DNA of 64,000 nucleotides from Platanthera guangdongensis (GCA_039583875.1 CM077159.1:99561707-99625706), one strand, 5' to 3'; numbered from the stretch's first letter, positions 32,254-44,758 are shown. A program made the numbers and translations. The notes: generated from the sequence alone by a model not told the origin.

Positions 32254-33216
32254 CCCCAGTACACTGGGAAGGTAAACTATCACACGCCACTCTCAAAACC
32301 TAATGCTTCAGAACATGCTCATGAGGATTGCTCTTCTGATGATGAGTCTGAACTTATGACTCAATACAAGGAATTAATCAAAGACTACGACTAATATCGA
32401 AGAGTCGCTAAAACTCAGACCAAGGAGATCAAATCTCTCAAGGCTGAGGAGAGCACTCTGCGAGAGGAAGTCACAAAGACGGACTCACTCAGAGAGGAGT
32501 TCCATACCGCAATCGAGGAATACAATAAAGCTCCCGAGCAGCTTAACCTAAAAGTGAAAATATTCAAGGAATTGGAAGAACATCTTGCCGCTGAAAAGAA
32601 GCTGGTTGAAAGCTTCTCCAAGCCCAAAACAGTCCTTCCAGCCGTTGCTGAATTCTCCGCTCAGGCGAAAGGAGTTGGCTTAGGTCATCAGGCTGCTCCT
32701 AGTAAATCTTCTAGGAGGAATAAAGAGCAAAGATAGAATAAAGCTGCCAAGAAAGCTTTAGCCACGCAGAAGGGGAAAGATCCTCTAGATCAAACGTCAT
32801 TTAAGAAGGTCATCTTATCAACAAACGAGTTTGATTTTGATTCATACTACGATCATTTTTCCAGGCCTACTTATGTAGAGCTTAAGTCACGATACCAAGG
32901 ATGGACCCGTCCCAAGAACTTTGGTGAAAGTGTCTTCAAAGCACCTTCTGAAGAAATACAAATGAAAAACTGTGGTTCATACGTTCATGGCCATAATATG
33001 AAGAGGGAACCAAAGTCCAAGCCAGTTGTACCCAAGGAAAAGGAGGTGAAAAAGGCTTGTGAATGCCATCATCATGAGGCTTCTACCTCCAGATCAGCCG
33101 CCCCTGCAAGACCATACATTCAAAAGGTCAAGCAGGAGACTTGGAAAAGGTACACCAGGTTTGAATGTTGGTGTTGCGGTAAAGTTTGGTCACTTTGTCG
33201 TAGATTGCTGGTTTAA
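32254..33216 (+). pseudogene. SIRE-1 gag extension: coiled coil and second zinc knuckle
   Basis: After the gag stop the same type of protein continues: an acidic stretch, a coiled coil (LMTQYKELIKDYD, TQTKEIKSLKAEES, FKELEEHLAAEKKL), then a basic region and the start of a second knuckle, FECWCCGKV, near 33160. There the frame shifts and the knuckle's distal half is read in the next frame (GHFVVDCW, about 33186-33210). The order matches the region between gag and protease in SIRE-2 and SIRE-3. Confidence 0.75.
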
Positions 33217-36200
33217 TCCTAGAAGTCTGAAAACTCCTCTAGTTAATTATGCGAGGCACATGATCGGGACTAGAAGCCTTCTTCAAAAGTACTCTCAAGT
33301 TGTGAAAGGGCCAAAGGTTACCTTTGGAGGTTTTGACAGGGGAGTCACAAAAGGCTACAGTATGATCACTAATGGTAGTGTATCCTTCTCAAACGTGGCT
33401 TATGGTGAAGGATTAGAGCATAATCTTATAAGCATAAGCCAGCTCTGTGATAAAGGATACATAATAGAATTTCATGGAAATAAGTGCTTGATAAAATCGG
33501 TAGATAACTTTGAAACGATTCTATCAGGCACTCGTAGTAGAAATATATTTTGTTTGAATTTTATTTGCATTGACTCTTCTACACCAGTGTGCTTTTCGGC
33601 AAAAGATAGTGCGTCTCTTGGTGACCAATGAAACAAGAAATTAACATATATGAATTACAAAACTATTAATAAATTATTTTCTCTTAATTTAGTACATGAT
33701 GCACCCAACGTTATGTGCGTCAAAGATAGACCTTGTCAAGTATGCATAAAAGGCAAGCAAACAAGGGTTACCTTTAAAAGTATTATTGGGAAAGATTCTA
33801 ACAGGTGTTTACACCTACTTTATATGGACTTATTCGGTCCCCTGCAAATTAAACGTTTGGGAGGTATGGATTATATGCTGGTTATTATAGATGACTACTC
33901 TCGTTTTGCATGGGTGTTCTTTCTAAAACACAAGTCAGATACTTTTGATATTTTCACTAATTTTTCAGGCAGATCCAGAATGAAAACAACTATTCAGTTG
34001 CCAAAATTAGAAGTGACAATAGAACAGAGTTCAAATCTGGGGCCATGACAGAATTCTGTGAAAGCCTAGGTATCTTTCACGAGATTTCCTCTCCTCGTAC
34101 TCCTCAATAGAACGAAGTCGCTGAGAGAAGGAATAAAACACTCATAGAGGCTTGCAGAACCACGTTGAGTGATGCCTCACTACCAGAATACTTCTAGGCT
34201 GAAGCCGTCAACACTACTTGTCTTGTGCAATTCATATTTTAGAATTTTGGTAGTAAATGCTTTGTACTTAACAATGAGAAGTATCACACAACTAAATTCA
34301 GTGAAAAGAGTTTTGAAGGTACTTTCGTAGGATATAGTAGACATAGTAACGCATATAGGATTTTTAACAAGAAAGACCTGATTGTAGAAAAATCTATTAA
34401 TGTTGTATTTGATGAGACGGGCTTGCTACAAAGCATCTCTCTAGTGTGTTTGTTGAAGATGCAGGTTCAAGACTAAAAGAATTAAGCTTGGCTGAGCCAG
34501 TTAAGGAAAAAAAAGGTCAAGAGTTCATCAAGATCGCCACTCCAACCCCAAATGGAGAGGTTGATCACCATGATGAAGATGTCATTCAAGTTGATGAAGT
34601 CACTCTAGTGGTAGAGGAAGCTCCAGATGCAAGGACTTTAGAGCTCAGACACTTGAAGGAACATCTAATTGATTAAATCATAGGAGACCCCCGTGATGGT
34701 GTCAGAACTCGTAGAGGTATATCTAATGAGAATTTGTATTTGAGTTTTCTCTCACAGGTTGAACTAAAGAAGTTTGAGGAAGCAAACAAGGATGCATCTT
34801 GGGTAATGACGATGTAAGAAGAACTAAATCAATTCAAACATTGTTGAGTCTGGAAGCTTGTGCTAAGATCCAAAGGAAAGAATGTGATTGGAACAAAGTG
34901 GTTCTACCGGAACAAGATGAACAAAGATGGAATCATAGTCAAGAACAAATCCAGACTCGTCGCCAAAGGGTACAGACAAGAAGAAGGGATCGACTTCGAT
35001 TAGACATATGATCCAGTGGCAAGGCTTGAAGCAAACAAGTTATTCCTAGCATATGCTGCACTCAAAGGCGTCACTGTCTACCAAATGGACGTGAAGTCAG
35101 CTTTCCTTAATGGTGACATAAAGGAAGAAGTATATGTGGAACAACCTCCAGGTTTCGTTGATCATGAACATAAAAGAAGAAGTGTTTATTTAATATTTAA
35201 AGCACTATATGGTTTGAAACAAGCTCCACGAGCTTAGTATGAAACGCTGTCTAACTTTCTTCTTGAGAACAAGTTCACAAGGGGAAAGATAGACATGATA
35301 TTATTTCTTAGGGAAGTAAAAGGCGTGATTTTGCTAGTGCAAATCTATGTCGATGACATGATTTTTGGCTCTACTGACGACAACCTCTGCAAGAAGTTTT
35401 CCAAACTTATGCAAGGGATGTTTGGAATAAGCAGTATGAGAGAACTGAAGTATTTCTTAGGACTTCAGGTGAAACAATCTGAGGATGAAATTTTCATCTC
35501 TCAGACGAAGTTCACCAAAGAGTTGATTAAGAAATTCAGAATGGAGCGTGCAACCTCTACGAGGACTCCAATGAGTTCAGCTATGTATCTGGATAAGGAG
35601 GAGAAAGGGAAACCTTTTGATGAAACCAAGTACAGAAGCATAATTGGATCCTTGCACTACCTTACTGTTAGTAGGCCAGACATCTTGTTTTCAACATGTG
35701 TGTGTGCTAGATATCAGGTGAACTTTAAGAAATGTGATTACACTGCTGCAAAGAAAATTTTGAGATATCTTAAGGGCACAACAAATCTTGGCTTATGACA
35801 CCCAAGAATTAATGACATCGAGCTAATTGGATTTTCAGATGCAGATTTTACATGTAGTAAAGATGATAGAACGAGCACTTCTGAGACTTGCCAATTCCTT
35901 GGCAGGAGACTCATCTCATGGAGCAGCAGGATGCAAAATTGTGTCACAATTTCAATGGCCGAGTCAGAATATATTTCTGCCGGCAGTTGTTGCGCACAAT
36001 TGCTCTGGATCAAGAATCAACTTGAAGTCTACAACTTGAAGGTCAAGGACATTCCACTATTCTGTGACCCCTCTAGTGCAATTGCAATAGCCAACAACCC
36101 AATCTCTCACAGCCGGACAAAGCATATAGAGCTGCGGTACCATTTTATCAGGAAGCATTTGGAGAATGGAGACATCAATCTCCAGTATGTTCCAACTGAC

Positions 36201-36292
36201 AGTTAGGTTGCATACATATTTATTAAGCCACTGGACGAGGCCAAGTTCTCATTCTTCAAAACAGAACTTGGCATGCTCAATAAGGAATGCTG
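33217..36292 (+). pseudogene. pol: SIRE-1 pol (protease remnant, integrase, RT, RNase H)
   Basis: The protease segment begins abruptly at ARHMIGTRSLLQKY; the WYLDSG active site seen in SIRE-2 is missing, probably deleted. A partial GAG-preintegrase region follows (MNYKTINKLFSLNL). Integrase has YMDLFGPL, VIIDDYSRFAWVFFL and a degraded ...SPRTPQ. RT has [31 protein letters not shown] and YVDDMIFGST. RNase H has [26 protein letters not shown] and SRTKHIELRYHFIRK. The protein end ([11 protein letters not shown]) is at about 36292. Many stops and frameshifts. Confidence 0.88.
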
Positions 36293-36795
36293 AAGAAAAG
36301 GGTTACACAGCTAAGTTCAGAGTCAGATTACTTTTCAAAAATCAAGAAAACTCTAAGTCTAGACTTCATTTCTCGAGTACCTCATTTTTTCTTGAGAACA
36401 TTCGACTTGCTTCTCAGGAAGAATAGCTCTACTCGGGAACAAGACATCTTCTACTCGAGAACAAGACACCTTTTACTCAAGAACAAGCTTTCTTCTTCTC
36501 GAGAACTAATATCTCACCTGAGAAATCAGATGCAAAATCTCTCTCAAGTTTAAATTTTTGATATCGGCACCCAGACACTTCAACCGCCATACTCCAGGTA
36601 TTTCAGCATTATTTATTTCATTAATCATCAAGATTTAAGGTATAGATAAACAGATTAAGTCCAGAAATTTCCTATTCCCGAATTTCAAAATCCCTCTCTC
36701 AAGAAAACCTTTTTATCGTTTCCGTCTCCACCGCACTACCGCAAACAACCTTATCTATCCTCTTGCCTGCCAGCAAACATTTCGTTCTTCACTAA
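36293..36795 (+). promoter_or_regulatory. SIRE-1 pol-ORF3 spacer with LTR-type palindromes
   Basis: Contains three CTCGAG cores (36372-36377, 36454-36459, 36498-36503) and near variants (CTCGGGAA, CTCAAGAA, CTTGAGAA), the same motif family as in the SIRE-1 LTRs. A TATAGATAAA sequence at 36641-36650 lies about 146 bp before the ORF3 ATG. This parallels the SIRE-2 spacer. Promoter role is inference. Confidence 0.5.
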
Positions 36796-39275
36796 ATGGC
36801 CTCCTCATCAAAGTTAGGCATCAACAGCAAACTCATCTCCATTGAAATCAACGAAATTTCTAACAATTTCAGAAACGTCCTCATCTTGCTCGACACTGTC
36901 GGACAATCTTTTGTTCTTCAATACCCCAACAGAGTTCTTATTTCTGATGTAGAAAACTTTTTCTAGAATGTTAAGGTCAAGCGCAATGGCAAACTTCTGA
37001 TAACCAAGGTACGAGACATCAAAATCAAGATGACATATACCTCTATTTATCAACTTTTACAACTGCCAGTGATTGACATGGAAGACGACCTAGAAAGCTC
37101 AAATTATGACAGGGCTTACAGTTTTTGTGGCCTCCCTGATTCAACCCACACAGTTCGCCGACAACATATGAATGCAAAGAGCAAATTACTTGCAGATATT
37201 CTTGGAAAAGTTTGTCTCTGCCACACTAATTCTATAAGCTACATCACACATGAATTCTTTGACATGATGATTGCTATAATCTGTAGAAAGAAGTATTAAT
37301 GGGGGATGATGACCTTTGACAAGATCAAAGGAAGTATGAAAAGCCCCAACTATGGGATGATTCTGTCTCTCTATTTAAATCAATTGAAGCCAGATGTATT
37401 TTCCATGGCTAAGGGCATGGCCCTTCATCACATGAAGAAGGTATCAATCACCTCCATCCAAGGTTGGGAAATTAAGCTTCAAAAATCAGACCAAGCTCCA
37501 AGGACAGATGAAGATGAAGTCAGGACTCCATCTCCCCTCTCTCATTACATAACTGGCACAGTTGATCCAGTTATTGAGTGGGAGCATGCTCCATCTATGC
37601 AAGTGTAGCCTACTCAAGTTCAAACTCCAACCCCAGTCCATACAGACACTCAAGCCCAAGTCACCACTTCACCTGCTGCTGTACTTACAGTTTTAGAAGA
37701 AGATTCAGCTCCTTCTGCTACTGCAAAAGACACCTCTCTCTAAGAAGATAACTCGGGATTTATTACTGCAGACCTGCCTGATCCAGAAATTTTGACTGAT
37801 GCTCAGGTACATGATCAAATACTGTCTACAGCTGATGACATTGACACGATGATAGAGGAACTCACCTCCAAAGAGCCTCTATCCCCTCTGCCTGAAGAAC
37901 ATCCATCTACACAAGAAACATCTCCTCAACCAAAACATCCATCAGAACTAGAACCATCTCTACCACAGTCTCCTGTTAAAGATGTGCAAGATGAAGATAT
38001 TGTCTCTATTTCTGATACTGAAGAAGAAGTACCTCCTGAAGCTGCTGAACCTCCACTTCCAATCCTACACTTTAACATTCCCACTTTCCTAGGCGATGAT
38101 GCTGAAGATGAAATAACTACTGCCAGAAAAAAACAAATTTCTACATCTACTGTGCTTCTTGAAGAAATAGTCCTCTAGACAGCTCCAGTTCCACCACCAT
38201 CTCCTCCTCAGGCTGAAGATGTTCCTGAAGATAATATCTTGAGTAAGATAGAAGCCATGCTGGATGAGTAGAGAAAATACTTTGATACCTCAATTCAAGT
38301 TGTCACTGATAAAGTCCCTGCCTTAGAAAAAGAAATGAGCCGAGGATTTGCAGAAATCAAGAGCAACACTGATGAGTTCAAAAGGCTCTTATAAATTGGA
38401 GGCAAAGCCATAGGCCACGCCATGACCAGTATTGGTGAGGTAATGGAACAATCCGTCACTCTAGCTAACAACCAGATTCAATTAGAAAAGAAAGCTCAAG
38501 AACGCAACTTCAAGACATGTGAAGAAGTTGGCAAGTTCAAGGAAAAAGTCATAGACACCCTCTCTGTAGAAGTCAGAAAGGGGGAGGATAAAGTAAAATA
38601 ACAACTAGTTAAGAAAGTACAAACGATGAAAGATCTATGAGATAATCAACTTAAAGAGGTTCAAACATTAGTGTTGCAGGAAATTAATAGCACAAAGCTT
38701 TATACCTATGTCACTGCAGTGTGGATGCACAATCTAATCTTCCCCGATTTCTCAATTGATCCCAATGCTGCCCCTCCTCCCAGCCTAGATGTTCATAGGC
38801 CTACATTCTCTCCACATCCAGAACTTTATGAAGCTCCACATCCTGAAACATATTCACAAGTCTAGGATACTGAACAAGCTGATGTGCCTCCACAGATTCC
38901 TCCTGAAGTACAAATACCTAAAAGAAGAAAGTATGGTGATGGTGCTTCTGCTAGCAAGTCCACTCCCATGCCAGAACATGCTGAAAGAGAATTTGCTGAA
39001 GTCTGGAGCCATACTTCTAAATCCATCATTCTGGATACTTTAAGACTTGTAGTGGATTTTAGTGGAAACAAGGATACATACTACTCCCATTCTGAATAGA
39101 TGTAGTATGAGAAATCTATGACTCTAAGAAGGCTACATGATAAGAAGTACAATCGAGATGACCCTTCTGCTCCTCCCAGACCAGCCAAGTATTTTCCAAA
39201 GCCATTCATATACTTCCAAAGACAAGAAGACAAGCATTAGAGGCAGCATTAACAATAGACCAAGAAGTAATTAAA
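36796..39275 (+). pseudogene. SIRE-1 ORF3 (unassigned family)
   Basis: ATG at 36796 (MASSSKLGINSKLISIEINE). It aligns in order with ORF3 of SIRE-2 and SIRE-3: the N-terminal block, KLLADILGKVCLCHTNS, FDKIKGSMKSPNYGMILSLY, MALHHMKKV, a long acidic Pro/Glu-rich middle (37600-38200), a Gln/Lys coiled-coil region (38270-38700) and the AKYFPKPFIYFQRQ end block (about 39185). I see no signal peptide or membrane segment. At least seven stops interrupt it. Function unknown; sometimes such ORFs are called env-like, but nothing here supports envelope function. Confidence 0.75.
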
Positions 39276-39471
39276 GATGACCAGAAGTGTGATATATGAC
39301 ATTTTGTGATATAGGACATTTTCAGGACAATATCTATATATATAATTCTTTAGATTTTGATGATTTAACTCTTTTATTTCATAACATTTCTTCCATTTAC
39401 TCTACTTATTAGTCAAGTTATTTGTTTATCTTGATGTAATTCACCTTCGTATAGAGGGTTCTGAATTTTAC

Positions 39472-39485
39472 AAATAGGGGAAGAT
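39472..39485 (+). other. Polypurine tract of SIRE-1
   Basis: AAATAGGGGAAGAT directly precedes the 3' LTR; same type as AAATAGGGGGAGAT in SIRE-2 and SIRE-3. Confidence 0.88.
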
Positions 39486-41029
39486 TGTTGTGTATTGTAT
39501 CCACAATAACCTAGATTTATATGAAGTCACCCTTAAACCAAGATGAATAAAGTTTGTATTTGATGTTTTTTCAAGTTGAGTGCTTGCAGGTTATAATTGC
39601 AAAGTGTAAACCAATGTCAGTTTACAATGGTTCACCAAACACTGGACCATACAATGTAATCCCTTATTGTGTGATCCATGATGTTGACTCATGTGTAACC
39701 TCTCTATTGGGATACACTTCATTTTCAAGTACTAAAACTATGAGAGAAAGGCTGGTTGTTGGATTCCTTGAAGAAAATCATTTTTTAGAATATAAAAAAA
39801 ATTCTAAGTGTTTTTCGCTTGAAGGACTTATTGTACTCGAGTAGAATTTTATTTAGTACTCGAGTAAGCTCAGTCAAGTATTCGAGTAGTAGAAGATGTC
39901 CTCGAGAAAGCCTAGTGCAGTTCTCGAGAAAGCCATGCGTACTCGAGTAGATCATGACTCTCCTTCTCTTGTTACCTTAAAATAAGCTCTAAAATTTTCT
40001 AAGTATTTTTCTCGAGAAGCCAAAGCTTTTCTCGAGAAGGCCAAGGCTAGTTCTCGGGAACCAGATGCTCTTACTTGAGAAGACAGAAACTTTTCTCGAG
40101 TTGGCTTCTTGTTCTCGAGTAAATAGAAAAATTCTTCTCGGAAAAAGTTTATTTTTTTCTCGAGATTACAGAGGTCACTTTCTTCTCGAGAAACAAAAAT
40201 ATCTTCTAGAGAACACTTACTCTTCTAGAGAAATAGAATGGAGATTTCTGAATTTTCTTAAGTATCTGACAAATTCGATTTCAAATATCATCAACTCTTG
40301 ATTGATCCGCGTGGATTGTCATTAATTATATTTCGACCGTTATGTTAAGACTATTAAAGGTCTTGTTAGATTCAACAAAACCCTAAGAAGATTTCTTACA
40401 GAATTCTGAATCATTTTCTACTTTCCAAATCGAGAAGCGTCGCCGCTCTGTTCTTCATCGCCGATTTTCTCGATCTCAAAGATTCAGACAAGAAGGATTC
40501 ATTTGTTCAAGCTTTCCGACAACAGAAAATATTCTCCTTGATCATGGTGATTCCAACGTTCTCAAATCAAAGAGTTCTCCGATTTCTTCCTCGATTTTTC
40601 TGACAGAGCCTTACAAATATTCAAGAAGGAAGAAACTGAGATTTATTCAGATCTGTGAAGATAAGTTTCTGAATTTCAATTTAAATTCATTTTATTATTG
40701 TAGGAGTTATTCTCCGAGTTTTGTAGGAGTTGTTTTCCGTTTTTTGTCAGAGTTGTTTACTCCGAGTTGTAGGAACGTTGTTCCGAGTTGTAGGATTGTT
40801 TTCAATCTGAGAGAATAGTGGAGTAGCTGAGTCTAGTGTGTTGCTAGATTAGTGAGGTGGAAATTGGATGTACCCAAGGTTGGGGAACCACTATAAATTT
40901 TGGTGTCGTTTGTGGTTTGCTTGTTTATTTTTTGCACATCAGTCGTACGATTTTTATTTTACAAAAATACGCAGAACTCACCTATTCACCCCCTCTAGGT
41001 GATTTAGGTAGGCAACTAAAACATTTTCA
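39486..41029 (+). repeat. SIRE-1 3' LTR (1544 bp)
   Basis: Direct repeat of 29425-30959; starts TGTTGTGTATTG, ends ACATTTTCA. It contains about 11 CTCGAG cores (39836-40192), not all at the same positions as in the 5' LTR. Confidence 0.92.
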
Positions 41030-42069
41030 GTAATCAACAGCTGTTGAAGCTCTTAAGAAGAATTTAACTATGTTATCTCTCAGCAGATTAACCTCAAATA
41101 TGATGGAAGTGATTTCAGTTGAGAGATCCTTTCTCAGTTCTTTAACTAAATCATCCACATTCCTTTCAATCTTCTTTCTTTGCACATCTAGGAGTGCTCT
41201 GAGTTGGGACAGAAAGGAGGTGGGAATCTCCTCATTCAGTTGAGTAGTAGTTGAATAGTTAACTTCTTCATCTCTCTCCCTTACATCTCTTCCCACATCA
41301 GAATTTGCAATTACATATTCAGAAGAGTGTTTTGGAATGTAAACGGCGATAAGCTCCTAAATCCCCCCTCCTTAGCAAGGGATAATACTATATCTCCTTG
41401 GATTTCTCTTATAGATGCTACCACCTTAGCTACATCACCTTGAGCAGGGAGCTCAATGTGAGTCTCCCCCTCAACTACAACAATAACTGTATTATGCTCC
41501 CACTCAATAGTAGTATCTACTATGATAATCTCGCCTCAACCTAATTATCCTTTACTGGGCTCTCCCCTAGTATCAACACAGATCTTTTCAACAACTATTG
41601 TTACTATATTTTTAATATTCTCCATAATTGTGTCTCCTTCAACATCAGTAGCTGATGCTCTGCTTGGAACATCCTTGGCAGCAAGTCTAGAAGAAATTGA
41701 AACTTGTACATTTACATCCCTCCTGTCAAATCACTTGAACTGGACAGGTGAGGGTTATGGGGTTCTATACTACTGCTATCTGATAAGCTACTACTGGAGT
41801 TATCTTCAACATCTATTTCAACTATCATTTTCTTCTTCTTTTCAGTCTACTTAGGGTGATTGACCATCACCTTGTCCCATCTATCAAACATCTTGATATC
41901 CATCTTTCTCATATGATGTATCTTTGCACCTTGCCTCATATTCAGAATACTAGGTACAATATTGAGAAGAAATAAAGACAGAATTCTTCCCATATTTGGC
42001 TCAAGGATACACTCAATTATTTTATCAAAGATCACCTTGCCCCAATCAGTTTTCTTGGAGAGAATTACT
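41030..42069 (-). pseudogene. SIRE-0, second part: ORF3 N-terminal and middle regions
   Basis: Continuation of the minus-strand fragment after SIRE-1. Read from 42069 down, KTDWGKVIFDKIIECILEPN, MGRILSLFLLNIVPS and AKIHHMRKMDIKMFDRWDKV match the central conserved block of SIRE-2 ORF3 (about 58160-58360). An acidic region (41300-41840) follows, then QLRALLDVQRKKIERNVDDL, matching the coiled-coil part of ORF3 at about 59200-59330. Stops are present. Its upstream end is cut at 42070 by another LTR start. Confidence 0.75.
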
Positions 42070-42868
42070 GTAACACCCCAGTTTTCAGAACTTGAGTATC
42101 TGGATGCTATCACTCGGCCGTAGTAGTTTCGCTCGGCGGTAGCTTAGCATTGAGTGGCCAGGCACTGAGAGCGTTGAGTGGCCAGATGTTCGGAGCTTTG
42201 AATGCTAGAGCACGACATTAGCTAGGTATCACTCAGTGATATCCCTGTTTCATCAAATGTCGAACAATAGGCCTGTTCATCGAGTGTTAAAGGATTACCG
42301 CCTGACGATAGTAGCTATCGCCCGATGATAGCACTATTTCGTCGAGTGTCTAGACGAAGGGCCCTGTTCGTCAAACGTTGATTTCTTAAGAAAGATGCTA
42401 TCGTGTGGCGTTAGCCTTACCGCCGACATTAGTGCGACATTATTTTCTGGTTTACGGCTCGTGAAGATACCGCCCGACGGTAAGTAGTTACCGCCCGGTG
42501 ATAGCGGATAGAAGCAGTTCAGTCGTTTGGCTTTTTAGCCATCCGATTTCTTTTAGGATTTGATCCTAAGGCCCAAGACTCTCCTCCAGAGTGCAATAAG
42601 TAGGGCTAAACGGTTGTTTCTCCTCATTTTCTCATTTGGAAAGTGAGAGTTTAGGGTTTGAAGAGAAAGGTGGGAGGAGAAAGAAGAGAGCTTTCTTCTT
42701 CCATTGATGGAGCTTCAGACCTACAATCGTCATTCCAAGGCCAGATCTGTGGAGAGGACTTGGAGGCGCTCGTTTTCATCCGTGCAAGACAAGGATTTCA
42801 TGGCTAAGAAGAGGAGTGGTAAGGTAACGACACCTCTCCTCCCGGTTTTAGGATGCGTGCATGACATC
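42070..42868 (+). mobile_element. Tekay-C: gypsy LTR fragment starting TGTAACACCCC
   Basis: Begins TGTAACACCCCAG, the terminus type of Tekay-A and Tekay-B LTRs, exactly where SIRE-0 ORF3 stops. It carries ACCGCC/GGCGGT and TATCGCCCGATGATAG-type inverted repeats and TCGTCGAGTG motifs (42100-42510), then a purine-rich stretch (42640-42700). No LTR end (TTACA) is found before the SIRE-2 insertion, and the sequence beyond SIRE-2 is Tat-like, so it is truncated. A small ORF at 42704-42898 has no family resemblance. Confidence 0.6.
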
Positions 42869-43009
42869 TGTTGGGTACATTGGAATATATGTACCTGATT
42901 TGAAGAAGCCTCACCCTACTCAATGATATACATCAAGGTGTATTTGATGTGCTTTGAGTTTATGTGTGCAGGCTAAGTAATTGCAGGGAAATCATAAAAG
43001 TTTCTAAGT

Positions 43010-43750
43010 CCATGTGTCGACAGCTAGAAGAAAAGTGTCGACACTTAAGAAGGCTTGTGTCGACACCCATAGAAGCTGTGTCGACACTTGGAGTAATTGT
43101 GTTGACACCAGGAAGGCAGAGTCGACACCAGAAGAAACGTGTCGACACATACAGGCAGTGTCGACACACAGTGAAGAATTATCTACATAATCAGTGTCGA
43201 CACTTAGAAGCAGTGTTGACACCTAGAGAAACTTTGTCGACATCAAAAGTGTCGACACCAGGAGGCTATGTCGACACTCAGAGAACTTCAACAAAGTTTA
43301 AGTACATGTGTCGACACAAAGGAGATGTGTCGATACTCAGCAAAGTTTCAACACATGAAGGCAAGTGTCGACACAAAGGAGATGTGTCGACACTCAGCAA
43401 AATTTCAACACATGAAGGCATGTGTCGACACAAAGGAGATGTGTCGACACTCAGCAAGTCTCAACACAAGAAGATGTGTTGACACAAAGGAGTTGTGTCG
43501 ACACACAACAAAAATCAACTAAGTATTGAAGAAGAAGTACTTGTGTCAACACACTCAATCAGTGTCGACACATTCTACAGAAGGCTTGTGTCGACACACA
43601 GAATCAGTGTCGACACATTCTGAAGAAGCAGTGTCGAGAAGCTGTTACAACAACACAAGGAGTTGTGTCGACACCATCAAGGCTAGTGTCGACACTTAGT
43701 CTACTTGAGTCGACACTTAGTATATTTGTGTTGACACATAATGACTATCT
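43010..43750. repeat. GTGTCGACAC palindrome array in SIRE-2 LTR
   Basis: About 23 intact GTCGAC cores, mostly within the 10-bp palindrome GTGTCGACAC, at irregular 15-40-bp spacing. Several further copies have a changed CG (GTTGAC, GTCAAC, GTCGAT). The same array is in the 3' LTR at about 60898-61625. Long ORFs through it (CRHxxVDT repeats) come from the motif and are not genes. Confidence 0.95.
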
Positions 43751-43894
43751 ATCTCGACACTTTCAGACAGTGACAGAGATTTCAAGAATTGACTGGATGA
43801 CTTGACAGCTGCCATTTCAACCGGTCAACTGCAACTCTCAGAGCTGTCAGAAGGTTGTTAAAAACCGGATCAGCCGGTTACCTTGGAGAAAGAC

Positions 43895-43902
43895 TATTTA
43901 TA
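43895..43902 (+). promoter_or_regulatory. Putative TATA box of SIRE-2 LTR
   Basis: TATTTATA downstream of the palindrome array, in the place expected for the U3 promoter. The 3' LTR has the same motif. The transcription start is not mapped. Confidence 0.55.
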
Positions 43903-44758
43903 GACCTTTCTCCTTCGACAGAAACGGTGATCAATGAATTGAAAAACAACACAACAAAGAAGAAGACCTTCAAGAGAAGATCTAAGTAGTTGGAGAGAGA
44001 GAGCTCCTTCTAAGAAGAACAGCTGCTGAACCGGGCTGCTAAGTAAGATTCAGATTGAAATCTGAATCTCAAGACTGCAGTTGATTGAAGATCATCTGCA
44101 CAAAAGATTCAACCCTACTGTGTTCTAATTCAATAAGTTTTGAAGAAAGCCAAGGGTGGTTGATCTCTGCCTAGTTCTTCCAAGAACTCATCAAGAAGCC
44201 AATCAACTCATCTCTCTCTTTCAAAGTTGTGGTTAAATACTTTGTAAACTTTATTTTTTGTAGGATCTTGTATAGATCTGAGTTGTAAGCCTAAACTATA
44301 AAGGCTGAGGTAGGGCTTTTGTGCCTGAGTGTAGGAGATTCTATTCTCTGAGTGTAGGCCTTAATTGAAGGCTGAGGTAGGGCTGTTTAGCCTGAGAGTA
44401 GGTCTTGGTGAAGACTGAGTGGTAAGGCTTTGTGCCTGAGTTGTAGGATTGGGGTCACTCTGAGTTGTAGGAACCTGATTGGGGTTCTGAGTTGTAAGAT
44501 CTGAGGATTTGAGAAGAAGTGGAGAAGTTAGGCCGAATCTAGTACGCTACTAGATAAGCGAAAGGGGAAAGTGGATGTACCCAGACCTTGGGGAACCACT
44601 ACAAATCCTGTGTGCACTCTGTGTATGTATGATTGTATGGTTGTTGTGTTGTGATAATTATAGAATTCATTTACTGTACTGTATTTCTGCCTGAAAAGTT
44701 AAAAATATATAGGTCACCTATTCACCCCCCTAGGTGATTAGGCACTATTACTTTCAAG

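Larger units (their letters stand above)
29425..41029 (+). mobile_element. SIRE-1: full-length decayed Sirevirus-like element (11.6 kb)
   Basis: LTRs at 29425-30959 and 39486-41029, primer-binding site, gag, pol in Ty1/copia order (protease-integrase-RT-RNase H), ORF3 and polypurine tract. The flanks are TTAAT (29420-29424) and GTAAT (41030-41034), a 5-bp duplication with one change. It is inserted in SIRE-0 ORF3. The LTRs differ visibly and every gene has several stops, so it is older than SIRE-2 and SIRE-3. Confidence 0.93.
42869..44756 (+). repeat. SIRE-2 5' LTR (1888 bp)
   Basis: Starts TGTTGGGTACATTGG, ends ATTACTTTCA. It contains the GTGTCGACAC array (43010-43750), a TATTTATA box (43895-43902) and several GTAG/GAG-rich repeats (44280-44520: CTGAGTGTAGG, CTGAGGTAGGG, CTGAGTTGTAGG). 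Confidence 0.95.

Noticed and set aside
43004..43522. Long ORFs with repeated CRH/VDT residues (also 60850-61606)
   Set aside because: They are translations of the GTGTCGACAC array in the SIRE-2 LTRs; both strands are open for the same reason and there is no protein family match.
43010..43750. CRISPR-like array of GTGTCGACAC
   Set aside because: Repeat is only 10 bp, spacing is irregular, there are no cas genes, and the array sits inside plant LTRs.
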